Assembly: GCA_028455995.1 (NCBI GenBank)
Contig: JABELC010000007.1
Span: forward strand, 372,001 to 436,000
Direction of reading: 5' to 3'
DNA length: 64,000 bases
Source of the DNA: Scleromitrula shiraiana
Taxonomy: Eukaryota; Ascomycota; Leotiomycetes; Helotiales; Sclerotiniaceae
Shown here: positions 25,546-37,707 of the stretch, one piece after another
Position numbering within the stretch: position 1 is the stretch's first letter
How the letters are laid out: every line of letters starts with the position of its first letter
The notes under the pieces: generated by a model
Told to the model about the DNA's origin: nothing
The model's input: the letters and a program-made list of their open reading frames with translations, nothing else
Databases searched by the model: none
Translations under genes and position numbers: made by a program

Positions 25546-27141
25546 CATCGTTAGAATCATCATTCTTGCTCCTATTTCTTTTCTTGATTAAATAAATATC
25601 GATCGTACAGCAATATAAAAAACCTCTCTCTTTATACCAAAGAAGAGGCATACAAACAAATTAACAAACATCCAAACAAAGATTAAAACCATCAATTGAT
25701 CTAATTCTCCAATAAAGAAAGTAATGGATCTCCCAACAGCCAACAGCCAACACCGAACTGGAACTAGAACTAGAACTAGAATTAGAATTAGAACTAGAAC
25801 TAAAAAATAGATATAAATCCTCACTCCATAAATAATAAATCAAATCAAATCAAATCAAATCAATGATCAGCAAAAGAGAAGAAGAAGAAGAAGAAAAAGA
25901 AGAAAAAGAAGAAGAAAAGAAGCATCGACACTGAAACAAAACAAAACGAAACGCAACACAACGAAACAAAACGACCATAGTATAAACACCTCCTGGACAT
26001 CGTATGTATGTACTATACTATACTATACAATACAGTACAGTACAGTAGTACAGCTCGGTACGGTACGGTATGTATGGTACGTATGGTAAGAATGAACCAA
26101 AACCCATAATAAAATGGATCGACCGTTATGAAGAGAAGGGGAGGAAGGGATCAGGGGATAAACGGTGAGTGAAAACCATACCCGGGGAAATAGGATGCGA
26201 TGGTCCGTCGCATATTTAGTGTGCTATGCGATGCTAGGCAGGAGCTGGAGGAGCAGAGAAGAACAGAGAAGAACAGAAAAGAGGAGAGGAGAGGAGAGGT
26301 GAAGAGAAGAGGTGAAGAGAAGAGAATAAATGAACGGTAAACGAACGCTTAAATAAACGGTAAACGGTTTGTATGTTTTATTTTATTTTATTATGTATTA
26401 TTATTATGTATTATTATTATGTATTATTATGTATCATTATGTATTATGTATGTATTATGTATGTATGTATATATGTACAGTGCGTGATTCTTAGAAAAGC
26501 CCCTTATGTTTATTTACTCTTGTTCTTGTATATGATGTATGTGAGTACAATAAATAATCGTATATCGTATATCATATGCCATTTGCAGATTGTGTATCTA
26601 GCTATTTCTATCTATATATGTAGAATAGGATAGGTGAAATATCTAATACTTGTATCGAATGTACATACATACATACATATACATACCGTTCCGGTCGACA
26701 ATCGAAATGATCTGGTAGAGCTACTGTATTGTACCCTCTTTTAGCGGCGTAACTTGTGTACGTGCATATCCATCCATCCATCCATTCAATTCTACTCGGT
26801 CAGTGACAATTGATGGGGTTCTCGAGTCTGGATTTCCCAATTACACATCATCAACATCATCATCCATCAAATCAACGATAATAATTTATATTGTTAAACT
26901 ATCTATCTATCTTCATATATAACAGGGGAAAAAAAAGAAATCAAAACCATTCTCTTCATTGAAAACGCCAGAGAAAATGCCACTCGGACCAAACCCGCCT
27001 ATTGATGCTCAAGAACCGTGAGATCTGGATATCTAAGTAAGAAGATCTTTGGGGAAAACCGAGAAGGAAGGAAGGAAAATAATAAAACGAGAAAACCCAC
27101 AAGCAAAGCCAATTGCAAAAACGAAAAAAGCGCTCGCTCGC
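24812..27141. other. Intergenic region, AT-rich with microsatellites
   Basis: This is the promoter side of the zinc-finger gene and the 3' flank of rei1. It contains a T run at 25207-25223, AAT units at 25312-25352, TA units at 25513-25542, (C)AAAT units at 25837-25862, GAA units near 25877-25915, GTAC/CTATA motifs near 26010-26085, ATGTATT units near 26390-26470 and CATC units near 26770. No gene supported. Confidence 0.6.
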
Positions 27142-28849
27142 TCATTGCAACAATGGATCCTACATAAAATGGTTAGTGGAGTCATGGTTTGATGGATTAA
27201 TTAATGACAACTTACTCTGAAGTGTTTTTGTGAGTTGTTCTGCTTATTGTTTCTCCAGTCAAATTGACGTCGCGCGTTGGTCTCCACCTTTCTGGCTCTC
27301 TTCTCCTGCGCTTTGACTTCTCTTCTTTTCTCCTCGGAAACTCCAACCATACCAAGTCCACCGTTCGAACGACTAGTAAGGGCTCTTCCACGTTCTCTCT
27401 CATTACGGCGAGCGACACGCTCATCTTGCTCATCTTCAGAATCGGAATCGTCAGCAGCTTCAATCGCAAGACGTGCCCTCTCTTCCTCGGAAGGATGATT
27501 AATCAAGTTTTGGCGGTAATATCTTGCTAATGATCTATGTCCAGCTGTGCGACCAGAAGGCAAATGAAGTTCATAATCGGAGTAGAAAGCTGCATGGTTA
27601 TGTTTATGAGCATGAGAATGCCATCCATCCTTGTTGTGATGTGATCGTGGATCGTTATGGGAATGGTGAGGATGTTGGTGAAGCTTTTCGTATTGGTGAG
27701 TTCTCTCATCAAGAGGTACCGCTGTAAGGTCAGCAGAGTCCAATGAAGATTCTGAGCTATCGGTCTCCCATCCATCGCCATTGTCCATATCTTCATCTCC
27801 TTCGGCATCAATTGTGGTTTGACGCTTGGCTCCGAGCTTGACTCCACCACTCTTTTGCTGTCCAGGGAGATCATCTTCCGAATCGGATACATCATCAGCA
27901 TCAGAATATGTGCTTCGGAAGTCATAAAATTCTCCAATCTCAAGCTTTTCATCTTCGGTATCATATCGAATCTTGCAATGCGCTTTATCTCTCATATGAG
28001 TTTGTAAACCAAAGATAGACTGCTTCAATTTTCCACAACCCAAACATTCATGATCCTCATGGATTTTCACGAATAGAGAACCAATCAATCCCTCCAAGTC
28101 AACCAAATATTCAGTTTCTGGGATGAACATTCCGTGGATGCGTTCCATATGGGTTACATTGCAAGCAACATCAGGCGAATCGTAGTTGCAAAACAAGCAT
28201 CGATTGATAGGAATCTCTATAGTCGTTTCTTCATCAGCAGCAGTAGCAGAAGATTGTGTCGCAGTGGCGGATCCTTCGGCCTGTTCGGATTTGACTTCTT
28301 CGAGATTGGTCTTTTCAATACCATCTGTAACGTCTTTGACTTCATTTTCAATACCCGCATTTCCTGCTTCACTCGTTTTGATAGGCTCGCCGAATGAGAA
28401 TGTTGAGCTCATGACTGAACTTGCGTCATCCATATGTCGACCCATCACTACCTTTGCCTTATGTTTTTGACTTCCGATATGATTCTGGTAAGCATTCTCG
28501 CTGAAATAAGTTTTCTCGCAGACTTCGCAGGACTTTTCGTATGCAGCCTTGGAAGCTGCGGCTGTAGATGAAGCCTGAGCTTGTAAGACTTTTTCGGTGA
28601 AAGTTTCGGAAGAGATTGGTGGAAGAGATGTAACACGACGCTTCAGGTTGTACCGACTAGATAGATTGTCAGTATGAGAAGTCAGAAAGGATTTAAAACA
28701 TAACCATACTGCCAGTCACTACGCATGTGTCCTCTTTGTAAATCGCTATTTCTGAACGCCACTTGACAAGTATTGCAAGTATAAGGGTGTGAAGCAGTAG
28801 TATCCGCATTGGCCGTAGCAGGATTCCTGCTGGCAGTAATGGAAGACAT
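27142..28849 (-). CDS. rei1: Rei1, cytoplasmic pre-60S ribosome maturation factor (C2H2 zinc fingers)
   Basis: Three exons (28849-28710, 28656-27216, 27159-27142) with 53- and 56-bp introns give 532 residues; the last exon codes only DPLLQ and the stop. Four zinc fingers are visible: C25/C28/H41/H47 (CNTCQVAFRNSDLQRGHMRS, then DWHRYNLKRR across the first junction), CEVCEKTYFSENAYQNHIGS, CLFCNYDSPDVACNVTHMER and CLGCGKLKQSIFGLQTHMRD. Acidic segments, a His-rich stretch and a Lys/Arg-rich C-terminal region ending HFRDPLLQ complete it. This is the Rei1/Reh1 (ZNF622) pattern. Rei1 inserts its tail in the 60S exit tunnel and helps release Arx1/Alb1. The micro-exon at the 3' end is easily missed by gene finders. 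Confidence 0.95.
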
Positions 28850-29206
28850 CTTCACTCTTTAATGGTAGAATTGAAAAAGAAGAAAGTAGTTTCTTATAGA
28901 AAAATGGTGGCAAATGGTAGTTATAGAAGTAGAAGAATGATTATTCTTATAGTGTGAATGGTAAATGGTAATGAGTCGAAACGATTGATAAGGCGAAGAA
29001 TTATTCGCAGTTTTTTTTTTCCACCCCGCCTTATGCGATTTTCCTGTTTAATCTCTTCGGATTTTGATTACAGATTTCGGATACCCTGTAATATGTTGTC
29101 AGACAAGCAGAAATGAATTATTTTCTTGATTGTATGACTCTAATAATAATAAATGTTTGATGTTCGAGTCACAGGAGTAGATCTCGGGATTTTTCAAAAT
29201 ACTATA

Positions 29207-29272
29207 TAATAATTAATTATAATAATTATAATAATTATAATAATTATAATAATTATAATAATTATAATAATA
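29207..29272. repeat. (AATTATAAT)n nonanucleotide array
   Basis: Seven or so copies of a 9-bp AT-only unit in the rei1/HECT intergenic region. The unit is nearly self-complementary and could unwind easily. Confidence 0.85.
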
Positions 29273-29419
29273 ATGAAGGTTACAGTTATAGTTACAATAA
29301 AATGATAATGATAATGATTATGATTATGATTATGATAAATAAATGAATAACCAACCACTTTGAGGGGGGGCAAAGGAATTCCAAATGATTGATGGTGGGG
29401 TTAAAAAGGATATTGTTTG

Positions 29420-29464
29420 ATTCTTATAAGGTGAATTCTTATAAGGTGAATTCTTATAAGGTGA
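29420..29464. repeat. Three tandem copies of a 15-bp unit
   Basis: The unit TTCTTATAAGGTGAA occurs three times head to tail, each copy containing TTATAAGG. It lies about 570 bp upstream of the HECT start and about the same distance upstream of rei1. Its role is unknown. Confidence 0.8.
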
Positions 29465-30033
29465 AAGTTTCGTTTCAGTTTGGTGTTGGAGCTTGCACTG
29501 CACTGCACTGCTCTGCTTGGTATCGATAGAACTACTCGAGTAGAGTGAAATCAACTATTGAATTATTTCGTATAGTACAGTATTTAAGTTAATTCTGCCC
29601 TGATGGGAAGGAAGCCGAAAAGAGATAATATGTATATTATGTAATCACCGCTTGACTCTGGAATCTGGATTCTCTTGCCACTTTTAAATCTTATGTAAGT
29701 CCAAATCATCAGTCTCTTTCTCTCCCCTCTCTCCTCTCTCCTCTTTCCTCTCTCCTCTATAATAATATTATTAATTCAATAATACAGCAGCGGCGAGCGG
29801 CGAGTTTAATAATTAATATCGCCAATATCAATGGCTATGTACCTGTACCTGGATAGGGACGAGACTTAGGGATTCGTTCCTCACCTATCAACCTTAGTAC
29901 GATAGATATAGTTCTAGTTTTAAATTCAATCATCATTTATGACATACGTACATCCCGTATATCAGTCATTCATTATTCGATTTATATCTCCTGTTTCAAC
30001 AATAAAGTACCTACGTTCACAGCTCCAAATTCA

Positions 30034-30042
30034 ATGTCATGA
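30034..30042 (+). promoter_or_regulatory. Minimal upstream ORF overlapping the HECT start codon
   Basis: ATG TCA TGA at 30034-30042 is a two-codon ORF whose stop overlaps the presumed main start ATG at 30039 in the ATGA arrangement. If the transcript starts upstream of 30034, ribosomes would meet the short ORF first and could reinitiate on the overlapping ATG. The transcription start is unknown. Confidence 0.45.
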
Positions 30043-33000
30043 CTCGAGATATCCCCCCAGGAACCCAAGAGAAGAGAAGGAGATCATCAATGGATGATGA
30101 TGATGATGATGTTTTTACAGCTCTGTGGCTAAACAGCCCTGTTCCACATCTCCCTTTCGATGCGCCAGATGATTTGAAGAACCTCACGATAGAAATTGAT
30201 GATCCGAAGAGGGTATATTTGTTGCATCATGCAAGTCGGCGTCGCCATTTCCAACTCCTGGTAGAAAGGTATAAATTATCCTCCAACTCGGGCTTGTTCA
30301 TAGCTAATGGTTGTCATTAGGTACGTTCGACAACTACGATACGGATGTCAGGCCAAGATCTGCCATACGCCGACATGTTTTACCTGTCGCAAAAGACTAG
30401 CCGGCAGTGCGCCAATTCGACGATACAACTCGACGAGCGCAAGAATTTTAGCAGTACATCTAGCTAGCCAAGATAATCCCGAACAAGGTTTCTGCAACCA
30501 TCCCGCTGCTGATGCGCCCATACTCCTCGATAAGCATGTTTTAGTAGCTGCAACAAAACCTTCGCTGGGACAGAGCAAGAAAAAGGAGAGGAATGTAATG
30601 AATACGCCGTCCCCGCTCGAGCAATCGCAAAGCAGAAATGATGATAAAGTGAAATCAACAACTTCAGGGCATACCATACCAATACGACCGCCTCCCAAGC
30701 TGTACCAAATGAGTAGGGAGGAAAAGGATGAAAGGGACAAAAGTGGCCCTGTCACAACGAAGAAATCAGTAACCATTATCTTAGAGGAACCTACCACAAC
30801 AGACCATAGATCATTTATTCAGAATATGTTCGGCACGGTTGCTTTCAAAATGGTCGAATGGCTTACACCGCGAAATTTGGAGTCTTTAACTCGCCCCAAC
30901 GATCAAGAGCCAATATCGACTGGACCTCCGTCACCGTTAACTCAGAGTATACCAAGTGAAGGCACTCACTCGCCAACATCGGAACCAGATGGATCTGATA
31001 GCGGGAGACAGTCAGGTAATGCAGGTCCGACAACGCCCTCTTCCGATACAAGCCTCTCGGAGAGCTCAGATGTTATTGAGGTGTCAGAGCCAAATCACAA
31101 GAATATCGCAAATATGAATGCGGACAAGAAAGTGACATCGGTACATCCCAACGCCATTTCTAGTGAGATCAAGGCTAGGTGCCTTTCGAGTTCGAAAGTA
31201 CTTCCTAACGGTGATATACACGTTCCAGCTCAAAACAATCACCTGAAGATAGAATCTAGTGATTCGCATGTCCATAGAGGAATTTTAAGCCTCTCACCAA
31301 CATCACGAATGACTGACACTTCTAACCGAAAAAACCCGGTAGCATACCAACCCATCCAATCTAAGTCAAAACCTCAACAGGAAAAAATATTGGTTGATTC
31401 AGGAAACAACCCATCTAGGAGAGAAAACTCTACCCTCAAAACTAAGGGTCATTCAGAAAGGGAAGGGGACGCTAATTCTTCAGTGAAACGTCCTACTTCT
31501 CCGAAGTCTACTTCCAAGCGAGCCAATAATGAGAGTATCCAGGAGGATAAGCAAAATCTCTTTGATATGGAGCCACAACATATACAATCTGTTTTGCAGG
31601 GGAAAATGCCACAATCGCTATCATCATTACCTATCGATGTGATTAACTTGATTTGTGACATCCTGCAACATGATAATACGGGCGAGCAGCATCAGCTATA
31701 CCCACAAAATATAGAAGACAGGTTAAAGAGATATCCTAACTCCAAGTCTCCTGTAAGGCAGATTTCTAAGAGTCCATTCTCCAAATCGTGGCAAGCATTT
31801 ATAAATCAGAGTTTGTTCTCGGTATTGAGTAGACCCGAATCCCTTATAAAATCTTTTAGCGACCCGAGCGGGCAACTCTTGGATACGCAGACGATTTGGT
31901 ATGGTATGCTACGAATGACACGGGTTTCTCCATCTATCGTGTTTGATAGTTTATGGATTGCAGCAGGCAATTTGTTCAATCCTCCAAAGCAATTGGATTG
32001 GGCCATGGAACCACATGGTCGTCATTCGATGTCTGGCTCCCCACTCTCAAAGACTGATGCCGCTCGACTGATAAACATTTGTTTGCATGCGCTTGTAGCT
32101 GCGGCACCGCTTCTGGATGATCTAGAGCATATAGAATGTATATCTCGGGTGAGATCATATGGCCTTTCACCTGCACTCGGGTTTTGTGTTGAATATGAGG
32201 ACGCATTTTCCAACGATCTAATGATGAGACTGGCCAAAAGACTATTTGCGGCTATACCTACAAGACGCCGTTTTGCAGAATTGATAGAGGCTCAGCAGGA
32301 CGTTAGAGGGGATGATAATGAGCGTGAGGATATATTAGATTTTATCCTTGATAATCTCAAGTTTCTTGATATCGATACTCCACCCCTACTAAATTTCACG
32401 GACGCGGAACGCAATATTCACGAAAAGAGAGTTCCTTTGTTGCTTCTTGATTGGGCAAGAACGGTAGCTTTACAGGAGTGGGACGGCAAAGCAGAGGTAC
32501 CATCTGATGGTCCTTTTGGGGGAGCTTTGGCAATGATCGCTGCAATATGTAAGGCACACCCACCCAAATTTCATGTGAAAAAATGTACTAACTGAAATAG
32601 ATAAGAACAGAAAATCCTTTATACTTAGTGAAATGTATTTCCCTACAGATTACTTTGCACAACGATTGGATTCTATTGCTGTGCCTGTTCAGTGGATGTC
32701 ATTCCAGGCTAATCGAAAGACGGTACATTTGTTGGATTATCCTTTCCTTTTCACGCCAAATGAGAGGATCGTTTATTTCAGAGCCATCAACTATTCGCGA
32801 ATGAATCAGTCGTTTGAAGAAGCAAAATCTAATCGAGAACTCATTCGTGCGACGATTGCCCGCGAGAGCCTGATGACGGACCGGCAACATCGTGTGAGAG
32901 TCTTCCAACGAATGCAAATAGCTACTGCCGGGTTTCTAGTACTTTCAATTCGCCGCAATCACGTTCTATTAGATACTTTCGACTCAATTTGGAGAAGAGA

Positions 33001-34045
33001 AGAGCGAGAGTTAATGAGACCCTTAAAGATCAAATTAGGCGAAGAGGCTGGTGAAGAAGGCATGGATCTTGGTGGGATTCAACAAGAATTCTTTCGATTA
33101 GCCATTGCAGAAGCTCTCAATCCCGACTATGGCACTTTCACAATTGACACAAGAACAAAAATGGCGTGGTTTCAACCAGGATCGCCCGAACCATTATGGA
33201 AGTTTGAACTTATTGGCACAATTGTGTCATTAGCAGTATATAACGGTTTAACACTACCAGTTACTTTTCCGAAAGCATTTTATAGGAAATTGTTGGGTCA
33301 TGATATTACGGAACTCCACCATATATCAGATGGATGGCCCGACCTAGCCAATGGTCTCACCAGTCTCCTCGAGTGGGACGAAAAAGACGGCCCAGTAGAA
33401 GATATATTCTGCCGAACATATGAATTCACCGTCGAACAATTCGGTCAACCCATCAGTCGAGAAATGGGCACTTCAACAACTTGGCCCCAATTCCCAGAAG
33501 CCTCCTCGCATCTAAATCCCACCGATGCCCCGTTGGTCACGGACGAAAATCGTAATAATTACGTTACCGATTACATCACCTGGCTAACAGATATCTCAAT
33601 CCGCCCTCAATTCGAAGCCTTCAAACGCGGCTTCTTCACCTGCATCGACCCCCGCTCCCTCTCCCTCTTCGACGCCGACCTCCTCCAATCCGTCATCGAA
33701 GGCGTCCGCGAAATCGACATTGACGAAATGCAGAAGATTACGCGCTACGAAGGCTACTCGGCTAGTAGTCCTACGGTGAGAGATTTCTGGGATGTGGTGC
33801 GCGGCTTTGATGCGGAGATGAGGGGGAAGTTGTTGGAGTTTATTACGGCAAGTGATAGGGTTCCTGTTGGCGGTATGAGCGGTATGCAGCTGGTTGTGCA
33901 GAAACATGGGGTCGATGATGCGCATTTGCCGAGTAGTTATACTTGTTTTGGGGTATTATTGTTGCCGGAGTATAGTGGGAGGGAGGTTTTGAGGAGGAAA
34001 TTGGAGATGGCGTTGGAGAATAGTAGGGGGTTTGGGAATGCATAG
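30039..34045 (+). CDS. HECT-type E3 ubiquitin ligase with N-terminal AZUL-like zinc finger
   Basis: Three exons (30039-30268, 30321-32548, 32601-34045) with two 52-bp introns give 1300 residues. The third exon is joined through a GTAAGG donor at 32549 and a TACTAAC branch site at about 32586. Near the N-terminus is a Cys cluster (C86, C91, C96, C99, later GFCNH), matching the AZUL zinc finger of Ube3A-type ligases. A long Ser/Pro/Lys-rich disordered part follows. The C-terminal HECT domain occupies about 950-1300 (EEAGEEGMDLGGIQQEFFRL, DAPLVTDENRNNYV) and ends with the catalytic motif SSYTCFGVLLLPEY, active cysteine about C1268. It most resembles the fungal Hul4-type ligases, which act in nuclear protein and RNA quality control. 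That assignment is inference from architecture. The last 650 bp carry the C-to-G skew switch. Confidence 0.92.
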
Positions 34046-34237
34046 AGGGGCTTGGTGGGTGGTGGTGGTGGTGGTTGCAAATTTGGTTGGGGTTGGGGAT
34101 GGTGATGAGGATGAGGATCAGGATGTGAGATAAATTGGGGTAAATTACTATCAGAGGAGTGTTCGAGAAGGGAGTTGGGTCGGAATTGGGTTGGGTTGAA
34201 TTGAATTGAATTGAGTTTACATCTGCATACCGTAGCG

Positions 34238-34284
34238 TACCATACCATACCATACCATACCATACCATACCATACCATACCATA
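34238..34284. repeat. (CCATA)n pentanucleotide array
   Basis: About nine copies of CCATA, 190 bp beyond the HECT stop codon. Confidence 0.9.
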
Positions 34285-34980
34285 TCAAACTCCAACATAG
34301 CATAGGATGAATTCATGGATGCATGCATGGATGCATGAAAGATGAAACGAAATGAAACGAGACGAGACGAAATTACCTGGATATCGAATATACATATCTC
34401 TATATCGTTCCTTCAATGCCAATTCGCTATGTGCTTCAGAACGTCTCTTCTTTCTTTTCTTTTTTTTTTCTTTCTTTTTTCTTTTTTTTTTTCTTTTTCT
34501 TTTTTTTTCTTTTCTTTCATTCCCTAAACTCTCTTTCTTGGTTATATACGTCGTGGTGGAAGAGTGGCATAGAGATGTAGAGATGTAGAGATTGATGGGT
34601 TTTGATTGGGTGGGTGGGTGTGTGGTTGGGTGGGTGTATGTATATATGTATGTATGACGAGGATGTATAAGAGAGGATATATAAGAGAGGATATACTTAC
34701 TCACTTCCACTCCATCCAATCCATCCAATCCATCCAAGCCGGAGTAACCACTATTAGTATACCTAACATGCATAAACACCCCCCCGCGCGCGCGCGAGTG
34801 AGAGAGAGAGAGAGAGAGAGAGGAACATAGTAAACAAACAAACAGATCTTCCACCTAAGATCATAAAAAACCTATCATAGACGTCTAGTAAAAACCATCC
34901 CCTTTCAATAACCAGGGTTTCGCTATGCATAGATATTGAGTATATGTGGTATATAATATGTTGGATATTTTGAATGCTAG

Positions 34981-35037
34981 TATGTTGTATGTTGTATGTT
35001 GTATGTTGTATGTTGTATGTTGTATGTTGTATGTTGT
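34981..35037. repeat. (GTTGTAT)n heptanucleotide array, about 8 copies
   Basis: About 57 bp of a perfect 7-bp unit in the intergenic region between the HECT and MFS genes. Confidence 0.9.
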
Positions 35038-37503
35038 TATTTGTAATACAATATTTTGGAAGTAGGTGTGTTTGAGACGTTGTCTTTGGGGTGGAGATGT
35101 TGTTATTATGTTGTTGTGTGGTTTTGGGATGATTGGGGGGTTGGATGATCGTCTTGAGATGGAATGAGATGGGATGGTGAAGTTGGGGATTTGTGGATGT
35201 GGATGTGGATGTGGATGTTTGTAATGATAGAGTGAGAGAGAGAAAGGATGAGAAGAAGATGGAGAAGGAGATTAAGATGGGAGAGTGGAGCTTTAATGGC
35301 TGACTGGCTGTCTATGGCAGACAGGTATATTTAAGGTATATAAAGGAAAAAAAACACATGAGTGAAGTTAAAAAAAAAGTGAAGCTATACGAGGCAACTA
35401 AGTGACATGATGTGATGGAAGCAAGGGAGAGAAGAAAGGAAGTATATCCCGAAACTTGAGCTACTGTAGAGTAGACAGACATATGTCAAGCACGTGGCAA
35501 TTTAACAATCCATCCCACCCACGCCATCTATATACAAATTACTCTCCAGCCAAGTCAAGCCAAGTCAAGCCAAGCCAAAACCACTGAGACAAAAGTCACC
35601 TTAGGTGATAAGAATTGCGTGTCAAGAAAACCATTAGATATCTACTTCTGATATTTCTAGTGGTTTATTGTATTTTTCTTCGGTCACCAAGTCGGTCGCT
35701 CGCTTGCTATACGATTGTAACGTCCGATCGGTTAGTTAGTTCTGTATGTACGTATATACATATGGAATATGGAGAAATAAGCAGGCGAGGTAGGTCTTAC
35801 ATCAGGTTGGTGGAAAAAAGGTTAATGCGTCGATTGCGGAGAAGGATTCCGAACCTTGCCGGGTGATCTTGTGGGACCCTGGGGACTTTTGAGATGAGGG
35901 ATTCGAATCTGGTCTGCTCGGGTCTGGTCTGGTCTGGCGAGTTGTGATATGACTTCCGGTGGGAATCTTTAAAGTAGGTACACGAGATGAAAGTGATTTT
36001 ATTTTGGCAATAAAATGTAAATGTTGGGCGAGATGGTTTGATGGATAGGATGGGATGGTATAGGAATCACGAGATGGGGAATGGAAAAATAGAATGCCCA
36101 GATATCGGTCGGGTGCTTGGGAAGGATGGATCTTTAATCTGAAAGACTGTATGTGATAGGAAAGCTGTGCGATGGAAAATGGGTCTATCAATGGTTATTA
36201 GCTAGAGGATTTCATCTATAGCAATGTATATGTTTCCAATTGTGTGATTATTGGTTGGGTTTTCTTATTTGGATATTTTGGATATTTGGAATACATACCC
36301 GTTGGATTAAGATATATGAATTGAGTCCTATGCCTAGACTTACTGTTATATCCTTGTTTTATTGATGCAAGAATGCTGGTTCTATAGTATATGCTGCCAA
36401 GTATAAATGATCTGAAGAGTGCAGTGAGATCTCCACCAAATGTTCCAGATTTCGAAGTAGAATTGGACTTGCTGGTTTGCATTATCAGCAGCTACAGTAT
36501 AAGTATCGAGTTTGTATACATTGGAGGAAAATAGTATGAGCATGTATGGTGTGCTACTTAACCACATGGCACCTACATACTGTAGTAGAGATGTAGAAGA
36601 GGCTAGAAGTATACTGCAATATCGGCTACCGACATAAAAGCAGTATTAGAACACTGCATAATGCCCTCAGAAGTAACAACGCCCGCCACCATAATTACAA
36701 TCATCTACGAGTTAGTAGAAGGCTACAATACGAGCGAGTCTAGGGCAAACAACCCAAAGTAGATAGACAAAGAAGCATAGGCATAGGCAGGATTTAAATA
36801 AATAATCTATCAGCCTAAGAGTTTCTCAATCCCTCAAAACATTTTTCATTCTAGCCGCCTCAAAGGGCTTAAAAGTACAGTGTCTGGCTTTTTTCAAATG
36901 GTTAACCATTTTGTAGAAGGATGAATAAGTATCATCAAAATATCAAATAATATCAAATAATAAACAAAGAAAAACGCCAATATTTTCAGATCCATCTGAA
37001 AATTCATAATATCCCAAAAGACAATTTCTATTTCGGGACAACAGGGTCTTGCTTTCGCAAATGTAAAAAAAAACAAAAAGAGCTAAAAGGATTAACGGCT
37101 AGGATCTAGATTCTATACCTAGGTGTTCTAGTTCATCTAACTGATCCGAATAGCTAGCTCTAGCCGACAAAGTTGTTAAGTCGAATCAGAGTTTGACAAA
37201 GTACCAAGGTATGATATATTTCTTTGCCTCAATGAAGAGGGGTAGATTGAAAAAAAATCTCGTGGTAAATTTCGTATGGCTACACAGGCTTGTGATTCCC
37301 TCTTATAAGGATTACCAGGAAAGTTCAAGCGTTTTTTGAATACGCACATGTATCAAAAAACCCCAGACCCGCGGGATGGCGACTGGAATGCCTGCCCAAA
37401 ATCCGGGGTGAAAGCCAAATTACTTCCCTACATACATATTTTTCCCTTTACCTTTACAGCTCCGCTGTTAATCACCAGGATAGCTGATTATAGTGTACAG
37501 AAG

Positions 37504-37532
37504 TCAGCCCTCCATTGACAATGGAGGGCTGA
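37504..37532. repeat. Perfect 29-nt palindrome (14-bp arms, 1-nt centre)
   Basis: TCAGCCCTCCATTG is followed by a single A and then its exact reverse complement CAATGGAGGGCTGA. It is GC-rich in an AT-rich surrounding and lies about 175 bp before the MFS start codon. It could be a collapsed pair of transposon terminal repeats or a cruciform-forming or operator-like site. Confidence 0.85.
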
Positions 37533-37707
37533 AGGGTGGGAAAACATTGTTTGGCTATAATACATAAGTAAAGGATATTTCCATTACTATGTGAGAAACA
37601 CCATTCCTTTCTCATTGACGACGACTACCTTCAATTCATACCTTCCTCTCTCTCCTCTTTTTTCTTTTAGAAGTCTTTTATCTCGTAGTTCTAACGCGTC
37701 GGGAATT

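Larger units (their letters stand above)
28850..30038. other. Shared upstream region of rei1 (minus) and the HECT gene (plus)
   Basis: This divergent promoter region of about 1.2 kb holds AATTATAAT nonamer units (29207-29272), three copies of a 15-bp unit TTCTTATAAGGTGAA (about 29420-29464) and CTCTC-rich runs near 29715-29758. Nothing coding is supported. Confidence 0.6.
34046..37707. other. Long intergenic region between the HECT and MFS genes
   Basis: The left part is microsatellite-rich: CCATA units 34238-34284, T-rich runs 34440-34520, CG and GA runs 34787-34822, GTTGTAT heptamers 34981-35037. The right part (36200-37560) is non-repetitive and AT-rich with many stops, possibly transposon remains. 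A perfect inverted repeat sits at 37504-37532. ORFs of 129 and 88 codons on the minus strand (35802-36191, 36216-36482) show no known domain and I do not support them. Confidence 0.55.

Noticed and set aside
34285..34854. 189-codon minus-strand frame with Lys-rich and Ser-Leu-rich blocks
   Set aside because: It is built from the T-rich, GA and CATC repeats; no domain.
35802..36191. 129-codon minus-strand frame
   Set aside because: Ser/Pro/His-rich without recognisable domain, splice-supported extension or codon bias like neighbours.
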